From assembly GCA_027371655.1 (NCBI GenBank), contig DAHXMR010000089.1, positions 1 to 7,937 on the forward strand: a stretch of 7,937 nucleotides of DNA, written 5' to 3'. The notes under the pieces are model-generated. The model did no database searches and was not told the origin of the DNA. It saw nothing but the letters and a program-made list of their open reading frames with translations. A program made the position numbers and the translations under genes. Source of the DNA: Microcaldota archaeon (lineage in GTDB: Archaea; Micrarchaeota; Micrarchaeia; Norongarragalinales; CAINOH01). Positions 1 to 5,380 of the stretch are shown in pieces; position 1 is the first letter of the stretch, and every line of letters starts with the position of its first letter.

Positions 1-393
1 GTTGCCGGATTCAAGCTTCGACCATGATTCATCAGAGTCGGAAGCCCTTTCCGCTTTTGCGGACAAGCCATAGCGCTGCACCGCCTGATCGAACAACACG
101 CTTTCCGAAAGGTCGACTCCCGCGCCCTTGATTACCAAAGTCCTGGCAGCAAGCGTTTCTTCGCTTAACCCCGTGGAGCCGACAAGGGTTGCAAGCTTTT
201 GCAAAGTTTGCGCGTCAACCGAAACCCCCGGCAAGCCGGCAGCACTCAAGTCAAAGGAAGACGAACTTCCCGCTTCGGGGGAAACCGCGAATGCGATGGG
301 GGAAAAAAGGAGGAAAAATGCGAGCGAAAAAAGCGGAACCGCGGGCACGCGAGGGGGCGAAAAGTCCATAGGGATTTTTTCGGAGCCGGGCAT
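1..393 (-). CDS. secreted protein of unknown function, cut by left window edge
   Basis: An open frame of 131 codons runs from ATG at 393 off the left edge. After a short N-terminus with a basic residue (R15), residues 16-36 form a hydrophobic stretch with the sequence VPAVPLFSLAFFLLFSPIAF, and AFA at 34-36 is a good signal-peptidase site, so the mature protein should begin near residue 37. The mature part is Ser/Ala/Leu-rich and partly helical (DAQTLQKLATLVG near 60-72) with no domain that I recognise. A second in-frame ATG at 369 (MDFSPPRVP) would also leave the signal peptide intact. It follows the sigma-like gene on the same strand, with only a hairpin and T-run between, so the two may be co-expressed or separately terminated. 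The codon pattern and the signal peptide make the coding call good; function cannot be told from this fragment. Confidence 0.7.
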   Translation of the reverse strand, partial: MPGSEKIPMDFSPPRVPAVPLFSLAFFLLFSPIAFAVSPEAGSSSSFDLSAAGLPGVSVDAQTLQKLATLVGSTGLSEETLAARTLVIKGAGVDLSESVLFDQAVQRYGLSAKAERASDSDESWSKLESGN

Positions 394-394
394 T

Positions 395-412
395 AAAAAA
401 CCGCCTTCGGCG
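395..412 (-). terminator. hairpin plus T6 tract after the sigma-like gene
   Basis: Read on the minus strand, CGCC-GAA-GGCG (412 to 402) is a perfect 4-bp hairpin followed by G and six T (400 to 395), starting 2 bases after the stop codon of the sigma-like gene. Archaea terminate mainly on T-tracts. The T-run abuts the ATG of the next gene, so it may instead be a partial terminator or part of a leader. Confidence 0.4.
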
Positions 413-413
413 T

Positions 414-1214
414 TTAGCGCTGCCTGCGCTTGACATTGTACTTTTTTGCCTGGCTTTGCAGACGGAGTTCTTCCGGAAGGTGACGGTCGACCCGCGTGTT
501 AATCTGCCGGATTGCCGGCCCGCTGACCCCGAAAACGCGGGCTATGTGCCCCAAGTTGTATCCGAAGCCAGAGTGCAAAACGTAAATGGAGAACCATTTT
601 TCGGGATCCACCAGGTTCTTGTTGCAAATTTCCTTGAAAACCTTTTGCAATTTGATGTTTGCCTCCCAGTCGTCCTCCCACGCGTACGAACGATCGGTTT
701 CCGTTTTTGCGCGAAGCACATCCCCCAGGACGCCAACTTCTTCCCCGGATTTGGTGCCAACCGGGGTTTCAAAGGAAACTGTCGGCAGCCTGCTCAAGCG
801 CTTGCCCTCCCGGTCCAGATAGCGCTGCACTTCACGCCGTATAAGCGGATAAGCATACGTTGAAAGCGCGCCCTTGGATGGCTCATGCGTCTTTACCGCC
901 CGCACCAAGCCGTAATAGCCCGCATTGAAGAGTTCGTCCCGCTTGTGCTCGTCCGCCAAATAATTACGGGTAAACGGATGCAAAGGCACCTTGCAACTAA
1001 CCTGAGGCTCCAAAGCGCCAAAAATCAGCCCCGCATTTTCTCCAACAAGCCGCCTCTGCTCGTCGTTTTCCAAACGATAGCGGTCGGGATTGCCCCCCGG
1101 ATACCCCTTCGGAATGTTCCTGCCCCTAAATGGGGGCTTCATCGCCTCAATCTTCTCGTGGGCCTCGCGAAGAGCGGACAGCGCGGCTTTGAACTGGGGG
1201 TCGAGTTTAGGCAT
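414..1214 (-). CDS. sigma-70 family RNA polymerase sigma factor-like protein
   Basis: The 266-residue product has the order of a sigma-70 protein: region 2 at about residues 53-137, a short linker, and region 4 at about 212-250. Region 2 shows RRLVGENAGLI (2.1), DELFNAGYYGLVRAV, then STYAYPLIRREVQRYLDRE, matching the family patterns LVxxNLRLV, DLIQEGNIGLMRAV and FSTYATWWIRQAI. The linker VSFETPVG followed by VLGDVL matches the conserved SLDxPIG...LGD segment. Region 4 holds a helix-turn-helix, NLGHIARVFGVSGPAIRQI, close to the bacterial LEEIGxxFGVSRERVRQIE. By family it would bind core polymerase and direct it to -10/-35 promoters, or act as a DNA-binding factor in an archaeal setting. I chose ATG 1214 rather than ATG 1262: the extra 16 residues (Phe-rich) lie in A/T-rich DNA that looks like promoter. 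Region 1.1 is absent, and region 3 is minimal. Archaeal polymerases normally use TBP and TFB, so this gene suggests transfer from bacteria. Confidence 0.85.
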   Translation of the reverse strand: MPKLDPQFKAALSALREAHEKIEAMKPPFRGRNIPKGYPGGNPDRYRLENDEQRRLVGENAGLIFGALEPQVSCKVPLHPFTRNYLADEHKRDELFNAGYYGLVRAVKTHEPSKGALSTYAYPLIRREVQRYLDREGKRLSRLPTVSFETPVGTKSGEEVGVLGDVLRAKTETDRSYAWEDDWEANIKLQKVFKEICNKNLVDPEKWFSIYVLHSGFGYNLGHIARVFGVSGPAIRQINTRVDRHLPEELRLQSQAKKYNVKRRQR

Positions 1215-1317
1215 TGCGCAAAAATAATCAAAAAACAAGGTAATAAGCGTTTTATTGCCCATACGCGGAGGTATATTCAGGGCTCATTCTGTTTCAAGCA
1301 AAAGAGGGTGTTTCAAT
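1215..1317. promoter_or_regulatory. divergent promoter region between sigma-like and VOC genes
   Basis: Towards the VOC gene there is a TATA-like GTATATT at 1271-1277, 25-30 bases before a likely start near 1300, and a Shine-Dalgarno-like GAGGGTG at 1304-1310 that ends 7 bases before ATG 1318. Towards the sigma-like gene, the minus strand carries A/T-rich AATAAAA (about 1256-1250) and further T-rich DNA down to 1220, but no clear ribosome site, suggesting a very short or absent leader if ATG 1214 is used. No bacterial -35/-10 pair is convincing here. Confidence 0.4.
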
Positions 1318-1662
1318 ATGGCAGAAAAATTCTTGCGCGGAAAAGTGGCGGTCGCGGTTTCCGACATGAAAAAATCGATACAATTCTACACGAAGACCTT
1401 GGGCTTCAAACTCGCGGAAGACTACGGGGACTGGGCGGAAATCAAAGGGCCCGGCATAACATTGGGGCTTTACCCAAGCGAGCCCTGCAAGAAAGGCGGC
1501 AACCTGTCCGTGGGCTTCGAGGTCAAGGACCTGGACAAAGCCACAAGCGCCTTGGGCAAGAAGGGGGTAAAGTTCGACTTTTTCGAGGAGGATTACATGC
1601 GCTTTGCCTACTTCTCCGACCCCGACGGAACCGAGCTCTATTTGGCGCAGAAGAAGAAATAA
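1318..1662 (+). CDS. small VOC-superfamily (glyoxalase/bleomycin-resistance fold) protein
   Basis: This 114-residue protein has the paired beta-alpha-beta-beta-beta layout of the vicinal oxygen chelate family. The first half has VAVSDMKKSIQFYTKTLGFK (11-31), matching the family pattern VxDxxxSxxFYxxxLGF. The second half has VGFEVKDLDKA (65-75), and DPDGTELYLAQ (101-111) matches the typical end DPDGNxxEL. A Glu (E107) sits where the last metal ligand is usually found. The His expected early in strand 1 is replaced (K9, V10), and the one expected near FEV in the second half is not seen (S64, V65), so metal binding and lyase activity are doubtful; a binding or resistance role is possible. ATG 1318 is preferred over ATG 1255 because GAGGGTG lies 7 bases upstream and the family homology starts just after it. 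It may be co-transcribed with the next gene, 13 bases downstream. Confidence 0.8.
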   Translation: MAEKFLRGKVAVAVSDMKKSIQFYTKTLGFKLAEDYGDWAEIKGPGITLGLYPSEPCKKGGNLSVGFEVKDLDKATSALGKKGVKFDFFEEDYMRFAYFSDPDGTELYLAQKKK

Positions 1663-1675
1663 CGCGACTGGGCCT

Positions 1676-2251
1676 ATGCAAAAAAATCATCAATCGGGGC
1701 GATTGACGCTGGATATACCCGCATCTCAAATGAATCTCGCGCAGAAGAAGGAGATGCTCGGCAAACATGTCCTTTACGAGTTTTCGATATTTACAGCAGG
1801 CATTGCCAACTTTAAGACTAAGGAACTTACAGACATCGAAAGGCAGCTCTGGTTTGAAAGCAACGTGTTACATGCTCGTTGCCTTAATGAATTCTTTGGG
1901 GCCGATAAAAGAAATCGAAGAGAGGATACTGTTCTTGCTTGCGATTTTGTAAAAAATCCAGACCAATGGAACACTTTGGGCCCCAAGGATTGGCAACTGG
2001 AAATTCACAAACGTTCTGCTCATTTAACAACGCGACGACTCGATGAAAAAACCGATCCGGAATTGTGGGAAAAATTAGCTGGACAAATCCTAGGCGACAT
2101 AATAAGACAGATGGATAGGTTTATCAGCGACATCTCTCCCGATCTAAATGAGGAAGCGCAAAAAATTGCCGAAATGCAAGAAAATTTGAAATGTATTGTG
2201 AGCGGCAGTGTAACTGTTACAACAAACGTCAAGTTTGACAATCCAAATTAA
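1676..2251 (+). CDS. uncharacterised AT-rich gene, helical cytosolic protein
   Basis: This encodes 191 residues with no signal peptide or membrane segment. After a possible start region, MLGKHVLYEFSIF (27-39) and LWFESNVLHARCLNEFF (58-74) recall a widespread group of uncharacterised bacterial and archaeal proteins that carry an ExxxxHxRxLxEFF-like helix; I know no proven function. Near the C-terminus is a helical stretch, DLNEEAQKIAEMQENLKC, followed by a beta-like Ser/Thr/Val tail. From about 1790 the codons are clearly richer in A/T than in the flanking genes, which suggests recent acquisition. The start is uncertain: ATG 1676, 1730 or 1754 are possible, and none has a good ribosome site. 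A 12-base direct repeat, GCGCAGAAGAAG, lies at the end of the VOC gene (about 1647) and just inside this gene (about 1737), and may mark the insertion border. Confidence 0.6.
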   Translation: MQKNHQSGRLTLDIPASQMNLAQKKEMLGKHVLYEFSIFTAGIANFKTKELTDIERQLWFESNVLHARCLNEFFGADKRNRREDTVLACDFVKNPDQWNTLGPKDWQLEIHKRSAHLTTRRLDEKTDPELWEKLAGQILGDIIRQMDRFISDISPDLNEEAQKIAEMQENLKCIVSGSVTVTTNVKFDNPN

Positions 2252-2289
2252 AGCAAGAATTGTTGCCCGCCGGCTCACGGTGATGCTTC

Positions 2290-2516
2290 GACTAATGCGG
2301 ACGCTCTCGCATTAGGAAAAAAATGAGTGCCCCCACCTAGGCCAGATGGTTATGTCGTCAGCAGTGCCCACCATGGCGTTTCTGTCTTTTGGACTTTGCC
2401 GGTGGTGGCGTTGACCGGAAAATTCCACTAGACGTAGTGGAAGGGGGATAGGGAGGACCCTGGAACTAAGGGGGAAACCAAACACGCTTGGCGTTATGGT
2501 TGCCCCCTTGGTTCGG
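2290..2516 (+). ncRNA. possible structured RNA (no gene in 2252-2630)
   Basis: No convincing coding frame fills this 380-base gap, but it is rich in hairpins. There is an 8-bp perfect stem CTAATGCG/CGCATTAG (2292-2315), another 8-bp perfect stem TTCCACTA/TAGTGGAA around loop GACG (2423-2442), a 4-bp AGGG/CCCT hairpin just after it, and a long 18-position stem (2463-2480 with 2497-2514) interrupted only by a U.G wobble and an A.G mismatch, whose loop holds a further ACGC/GCGT stem. The wobble is a mismatch (C.A) on the other strand, so the plus strand is slightly favoured. However, a T7 run on the minus strand at 2323-2317 could be a terminator for a minus transcript. I could not match it to SRP RNA, RNase P RNA or a tRNA. 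Existence as an RNA is inferred from folding alone. Confidence 0.3.
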
Positions 2517-2630
2517 AATGCTCCAGCCGAGTGTTGAAGGCAAAAGGTATAATGCTCTAATTCCAAGCCACGCCGTTTAACAGTTCCTTTAATAGTTGCC
2601 CAAATATTTTAAGCGGTTGGGTGATGGGCT

Positions 2631-2771
2631 ATGGTCAAATTGCAGGAAAACAAGGCCGGGCAGTTCACGGTGACGATTCCCCGGAACATTGCTGCGGCTT
2701 TGGGCTGGATCAAGGGGCAAGAGCTCAAGCTCACGGTCGAAGGAAAAGGCAGGTTGGGTTTGTCGTCTTAA
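2631..2771 (+). CDS. AbrB/SpoVT-type swapped-hairpin DNA-binding protein (VapB antitoxin-like)
   Basis: This 46-residue product is a single AbrB-like beta-hairpin domain. VKLQENKAGQFTVTIPRNIA (2-21) matches the family pattern in which a basic/polar start is followed by (F/V)TIPxxIxxxLGxxKG, and ALGWIKGQELKLTVEGKGRL completes the second half. Such proteins dimerise to form a DNA-binding barrel; they often repress their own promoter and, when paired with a PIN or other toxin, act as antitoxin. Here no toxin gene follows on the same strand, so it appears to be an orphan regulator. A near-perfect archaeal ribosome site, GGTGA at 2620-2624, ends 6 bases before ATG 2631, and A/T-rich TTTAATAG (about 2588-2595) may be the TATA box. 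The ORF is short, but motif, ribosome site and length agree well with the family. Confidence 0.8.
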   Translation: MVKLQENKAGQFTVTIPRNIAAALGWIKGQELKLTVEGKGRLGLSS

Positions 2772-2849
2772 AATGTGAAGGTACGGGGCTAGGCTTCGGC
2801 TACCGTGCTGATTATGTTGTAGGCGACGACCAAGTTTTCCGGGCATTTC

Positions 2850-2974
2850 TCGGATTATTCGGACTGCGTTCGGACGCTTTTCGGATTGCCAAACGCATCA
2901 ACCGATACGCCTCCGCAAAAACGGCACTCCCACGCATCGGATTTTTTCGGACTATTTTCGGACGCTTTCGGACG
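2850..2974. repeat. two clusters of four CGGA repeats in helical phase
   Basis: CGGA occurs at 2851, 2860, 2871 and 2882, and again at 2938, 2948, 2959 and 2969. The steps are 9-11 bases, about one DNA turn. The two clusters also align with each other over about 38 bases (both begin TCGGATT, then TTCGGACT, TTCGGACGC, TTTCGGA), so they are a diverged direct repeat 87 bases apart. They overlap the end of the minus-strand ORF that ends at 2855, where they encode Ser-Glu/Pro-Lys-rich sequence. Confidence 0.6.
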
Positions 2975-3103
2975 TTCACACTTTCTATAACCCGCCTCCG
3001 GCGGGACACTCTCATCGGTAGTGCTATTACCGTACTCTATTTCGATGAGCAGCACATCGACCAGCGTCTCGAGGTCTCGGACGCGGGCCGCCAGGCGTTG
3101 CAT
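2855..3103 (-). CDS. coiled-coil protein with CxxC knuckle, probably 5'-frameshifted
   Basis: The frame from ATG 3103 encodes 82 residues: a helical, coiled-coil-like start (MQRLAARVRDLETLVDVLL), a low-complexity Lys/Ser/Pro linker, and WECRFCGG (58-65), a single CxxC knuckle like half of a zinc ribbon, with another Cys at 42. The frame stays open upstream to 3166, giving the plausible peptide FAFTDYAYEI just before M1, yet it contains no start codon there. In the neighbouring frame, ATG 3158 begins MARSMPAG; removing one G from the GGGG run (3134-3137 on the plus strand, CCCC) would join the two into one smooth protein. The gene may therefore be a frameshift pseudogene, or the sequence may have a homopolymer error. 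It diverges from the ATPase gene across a shared promoter region. I do not recognise the family. Confidence 0.45.
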   Translation of the reverse strand: MQRLAARVRDLETLVDVLLIEIEYGNSTTDESVPPEAGYRKCERPKASENSPKKSDAWECRFCGGVSVDAFGNPKSVRTQSE

Positions 3104-3224
3104 GATTTCGTATGCGTAGTCCGTGAAAGCGAACCCCGGCCGGCATACTGCGCGCCATGCTGCGATTTAACGACTAGTTACGCACTTCCCCTACAACAAC
3201 CAGACATATAGCCTTAATCCGAAC

Positions 3225-3260
3225 TTTTATATAGTCTAAACTATATGTATACCTAGGTGA
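3225..3260 (+). promoter_or_regulatory. TATA box with overlapping palindrome and GGTGA site of the ATPase gene
   Basis: TTTATATA at 3226-3233 is a strong archaeal TATA box. Overlapping it, ATATAGT-ctaa-ACTATAT (3229-3246) is a perfect 7-bp inverted repeat, a likely operator. GGTGA at 3256-3260 is a good ribosome site. It ends 5 bases before GTG 3266, which therefore looks like the real start, whereas GTG 3257 overlaps the site itself. Confidence 0.6.
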
Positions 3261-3265
3261 ATGTT

Positions 3266-4702
3266 GTGGCCAAGTTCACGGACAGAAAAGAAGAGCTTGC
3301 ATTGCTTCATTCGAGGTTTGCCCGCATTGAAAAGGGCGAACTGATCATCCTTACCGGCCGAAGGCGGGTTGGAAAAACCGAGCTTGTCCGCAAATTTTTG
3401 GAAACGGTTCCAGAAAAGCAGCGCCTTTACTTGTTCGTTGACGAGGGCACGCCCCAGGACATGCTTCGTTCGCTTGCAGACGACATTGGCATTGCCTGGC
3501 CCTCAGAGAAGCTATCTTTTTCTTCGTGGGAGGACTTCTTTGGCTACCTTGACGCGAAGTGCTCCGAGTCCGGAAAACTCGTGGTAGCAATTGACGAATT
3601 CCAGCGGCTTCACGCCGACCCGCGCGCTTTTTCGCGCCTGCAAAAGATTTGGGACACGCGCTTGAAAGACAAGCCTATTATGCTGATTTTGCTCGGCTCC
3701 GCGGTTAGTGCTATTTACAAGATTGCGTTGAGCCATCGCTCGCCTTTGTTTGGCAGGGCCACTGCCAAAATGTCTTTGGAGCCCTTCGACTACCAAGCGT
3801 TCCGGGAAGCCCTATCCGGCACGGAGCTTTCGGAGGAAATGAAGGTCCGGCTATATTCCACTTACGGGGGCTTGCCGCGTTACTTGGAGTACGCGGAGAA
3901 AACGAACAACTCCAACTACCTGGACATTGTCGAGGAAAACGTTCTTCGCAAGAACGGCCTCCTTAGGGAGGAGCCGTCGACGATTTTGACTATGGAATTA
4001 AAGGATACTGGCCGGTACAATTCGATTTTGGCTGCAATAGCCAAGGGTCACCGCAAGCTCAAGGAAATCAGCGACCAAACCGGAATAGAAAGCCCAAGCT
4101 TGGCGTACTACATTGACCGCTTGGGCTACGCCCTGGGCCTGATTGAAAAACGCGCGCCCGTATGCGGAAGCAAGATGTCGCCCCAGTACGTGCTCAAGGA
4201 CAACTTTTTCAAGTTCTGGTACAACTTCGTGGCAAAAAACAATTCGGCGCTTGAAATCAACAACTTCGCGCTCGTGCGCCAACGCATAACTGCTGAAATC
4301 GAGAGTGTTACCGGCTTTGTTTTTGAAGAGATTGTCCGGGAAATAGTACGCAAGCACAACAACGGGAAGCTTGGAGAAATGCCCGTCAACGTGGCAGAGT
4401 TGGGCGGCTGGTGGGACCGCAACGGCAACGAAATCGACATCTGTGGCCAGTCAAAGGAATCCCTGCTGCTTGGCGAAGTCCGTTGGAGGACGCAACCCGT
4501 GGACTACGCCGATGCGTCGAAGTTTTTCGAAAAACGCTTGCTTGTCCAGTGCTCGGGCACACAGTACAACCACACCACAATGTTCGTGGTTTCAAAAAGT
4601 GGGTTCGAGCCTCAAGCTAAGTCTTACTTATCCGAGCGCGGCGTGCACTGCTTTACTCTGGCCGATATAACTCAGTTCTACGACGCTTTGCCAAAGAAAT
4701 AA
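3266..4702 (+). CDS. archaeal DUF234-type AAA+ ATPase with C-terminal nuclease-like domain
   Basis: The 478-residue product follows the order of the archaeal ATPase/DUF234 family. The Walker A motif is GRRRVGKT (31-38), Walker B is VVAIDEFQRL with DE at 110-111, and LLGSAVS (142-148) is the sensor-like strand. LFGRATAKMSLEPF and TYGGLPRYLEY are typical of the family. A winged-helix segment follows (EISDQTGIESPSLAYYIDRL), then DNFFKFWYNFV. The C-terminal part has GGWWDRNGNEIDI (380-392) and GEVRW (403-407), resembling the PD-(D/E)xK nuclease core that these proteins carry, but the usual ExK lysine is Arg here (E-V-R). The ATPase site is intact, so it is probably active; the nuclease site may be weakened. 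Start GTG 3266 is chosen for its GGTGA site. Family members are numerous in archaea and often lie in mobile or defence regions; no exact role is established. It is monocistronic. Confidence 0.9.
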   Translation: MAKFTDRKEELALLHSRFARIEKGELIILTGRRRVGKTELVRKFLETVPEKQRLYLFVDEGTPQDMLRSLADDIGIAWPSEKLSFSSWEDFFGYLDAKCSESGKLVVAIDEFQRLHADPRAFSRLQKIWDTRLKDKPIMLILLGSAVSAIYKIALSHRSPLFGRATAKMSLEPFDYQAFREALSGTELSEEMKVRLYSTYGGLPRYLEYAEKTNNSNYLDIVEENVLRKNGLLREEPSTILTMELKDTGRYNSILAAIAKGHRKLKEISDQTGIESPSLAYYIDRLGYALGLIEKRAPVCGSKMSPQYVLKDNFFKFWYNFVAKNNSALEINNFALVRQRITAEIESVTGFVFEEIVREIVRKHNNGKLGEMPVNVAELGGWWDRNGNEIDICGQSKESLLLGEVRWRTQPVDYADASKFFEKRLLVQCSGTQYNHTTMFVVSKSGFEPQAKSYLSERGVHCFTLADITQFYDALPKK

Positions 4703-4770
4703 CCCGCCACTTTGCCCGCGCTTAGTCTTCCTTGTTATTTTCTTAGCTTCTCGGCGGGAACTTGCCAAGC
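4703..4770 (+). terminator. convergent intergenic terminator region
   Basis: Between the ATPase stop and the end of the minus-strand cluster lies a pyrimidine-rich stretch with T-runs (about 4727-4742) suited to archaeal termination. CCCGCC just after the stop codon is complementary to GGCGGG near 4752-4757, which could close a long-looped stem. Confidence 0.4.
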
Positions 4771-4910
4771 CTAACACTCTGCAAACGCCGTTAATTTTTC
4801 CACCTGGCGTTGCACTGATTCCACCACGTAAGCTGCATTACCCCGGATCGTCAAGCATGCGCGCGCGTGCTTCCCGAAGCTGCTTTTTCCTGCTTTTTCA
4901 GCTTCGGCAC
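4771..4910 (-). pseudogene. tiny trailing ORF, apparently frameshifted
   Basis: Two overlapping minus-strand frames look like halves of one small protein. GTG 4910 reads MPKLKKQEKAASGSTRAHA and stops at 4851-4853. The neighbouring frame, open from 4911 to TAG 4771-4773 but with no upstream start codon, ends LTIRGNAAYVVESVQRQVEK plus LTAFAEC, a coding-like amphipathic helix. Removing one CG from the alternating CG run near 4859-4865 joins them into a protein of about 45 residues, basic at the start and helical at the end. The family is not recognised. It begins 1 base after the preceding ORF, in the style of the whole cluster. A 9-bp hairpin CCGAAGCTG/CAGCTTCGG (4874-4907) lies in its 5' part. 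Confidence 0.3.
4874..4907. repeat. 9-bp inverted repeat with a 16-base pyrimidine-rich loop
   Basis: CCGAAGCTG (4874-4882) and CAGCTTCGG (4899-4907) pair perfectly around a loop consisting of two CTTTTT-type tracts on the plus strand. It lies inside the 5' end of the tiny frameshifted ORF and could act as an mRNA hairpin or a terminator. Confidence 0.45.
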
Positions 4911-4911
4911 A

Positions 4912-5028
4912 TTACCGCCGGCGAAGCCGGAGGACACCTCCGTCAAAATCCCTCTCTAACCCCTCATTCGTGGCTTCTGGCATAGCTTCCGAGGCAGCTT
5001 CCGCCCTAGTTCGCGAAGCACGCTCCAA
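4912..5028 (-). CDS. small charged ORF after the nuclease gene
   Basis: TTG 5028 opens a 38-codon frame ending at TAA 4912-4914. The product is rich in Ala, Glu and Arg: SRTRAEAASEAMPEATNEG followed by an Arg-rich tail, LRLRRR. AAGGTG (5041 to 5036 on the minus strand) is a good ribosome site 7 bases before the TTG. The start lies 1 base after the nuclease stop codon, and the next ORF follows after 1 base. Part of its composition comes from repeated GAAGC-type DNA, so chance cannot be excluded. No family is recognised. Confidence 0.35.
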   Translation of the reverse strand: MERASRTRAEAASEAMPEATNEGLERDFDGGVLRLRRR

Positions 5029-5029
5029 T

Positions 5030-5380
5030 TTAGAACACCTTGAATTTTTGCAGGTTTTCGGAAGCCAAGTAGTCCGCAATGCGCGCGCATGCGGCAGCGT
5101 CAGCGGCTTCGCGGTACGCGGGAAACCACCACACTAACGCCCAGCCCAAGCGGGAAACGACCTGTTTTTTTATCGCGTCGTTCACCGCTCGGCCTTCTTC
5201 GCTGTGATGCCCGCCCTGCACTTCGATTGCCACCTTCAACTTGGGCAGGAAAACGTCAACGCGCATTGGGCGCTTTGGAAAAGCGGGATTCGGCACGGTC
5301 TTCTCCGTTTCCACTTGAAACCCAAGCGCTCGCAGCAAGCGACATAATTGCCTTGTTTTCCGGGAATGAACCTGCTTCAA
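5030..5380 (-). CDS. small PD-(D/E)xK-fold endonuclease-like protein
   Basis: The 116-residue protein carries the core of the restriction-endonuclease-like fold. MRVDVFLPKLKVAIEVQGGHH (residues 39-59) gives D42 and the E53-x-Q55 pair, with H58-H59 just after and D68/K71-K72 on the next helix. GWALVWWFPAY (79-89) fits the following strand, as in Vsr-like and DUF559-like nucleases, where a pattern such as IExxGxxH is usual. The family cuts or nicks DNA in repair, restriction or homing; Gln in place of the Lys is known in some members. The start is TTG 5380: GGTGA (5391 to 5387 on the minus strand) ends 6 bases before it, and TTGA overlaps the stop of the zinc-finger gene by 4 bases, so translation is coupled. 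At 116 residues it is shorter than Vsr. Exact target and biological role are unknown. Confidence 0.75.
   Translation of the reverse strand: MKQVHSRKTRQLCRLLRALGFQVETEKTVPNPAFPKRPMRVDVFLPKLKVAIEVQGGHHSEEGRAVNDAIKKQVVSRLGWALVWWFPAYREAADAAACARIADYLASENLQKFKVF

Noticed and set aside
885..1706. 273-codon plus-strand ORF
   Set aside because: It crosses the antisense of the sigma-like gene and then a wrong frame of the VOC gene. Its Arg/Gly/Gln-rich sequence shows no motif, whereas both real genes show clear family motifs.
2316..2531. Minus-strand RNase P RNA
   Set aside because: Short matches to conserved pieces exist, but the universally conserved GGAAAGUCC is not in the expected place and no P1 end-pairing could be found. 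It is left as a test, not a call.
2312..2566. 84-codon minus-strand ORF in the structured stretch
   Set aside because: It has no family-like pattern and crosses all the strong hairpins, and its start has no ribosome site.
2631..3103. Toxin-antitoxin pair made of the AbrB-like gene and the coiled-coil/CxxC gene
   Set aside because: The genes face each other on opposite strands and the second has no PIN, MazF or RelE-type motif, so there is no support for a toxin.
2621..3211. 196-codon plus-strand ORF
   Set aside because: It begins in a wrong frame over the AbrB-like gene and continues through the CGGA repeats. No domain is recognisable, and the AbrB frame is far better supported.
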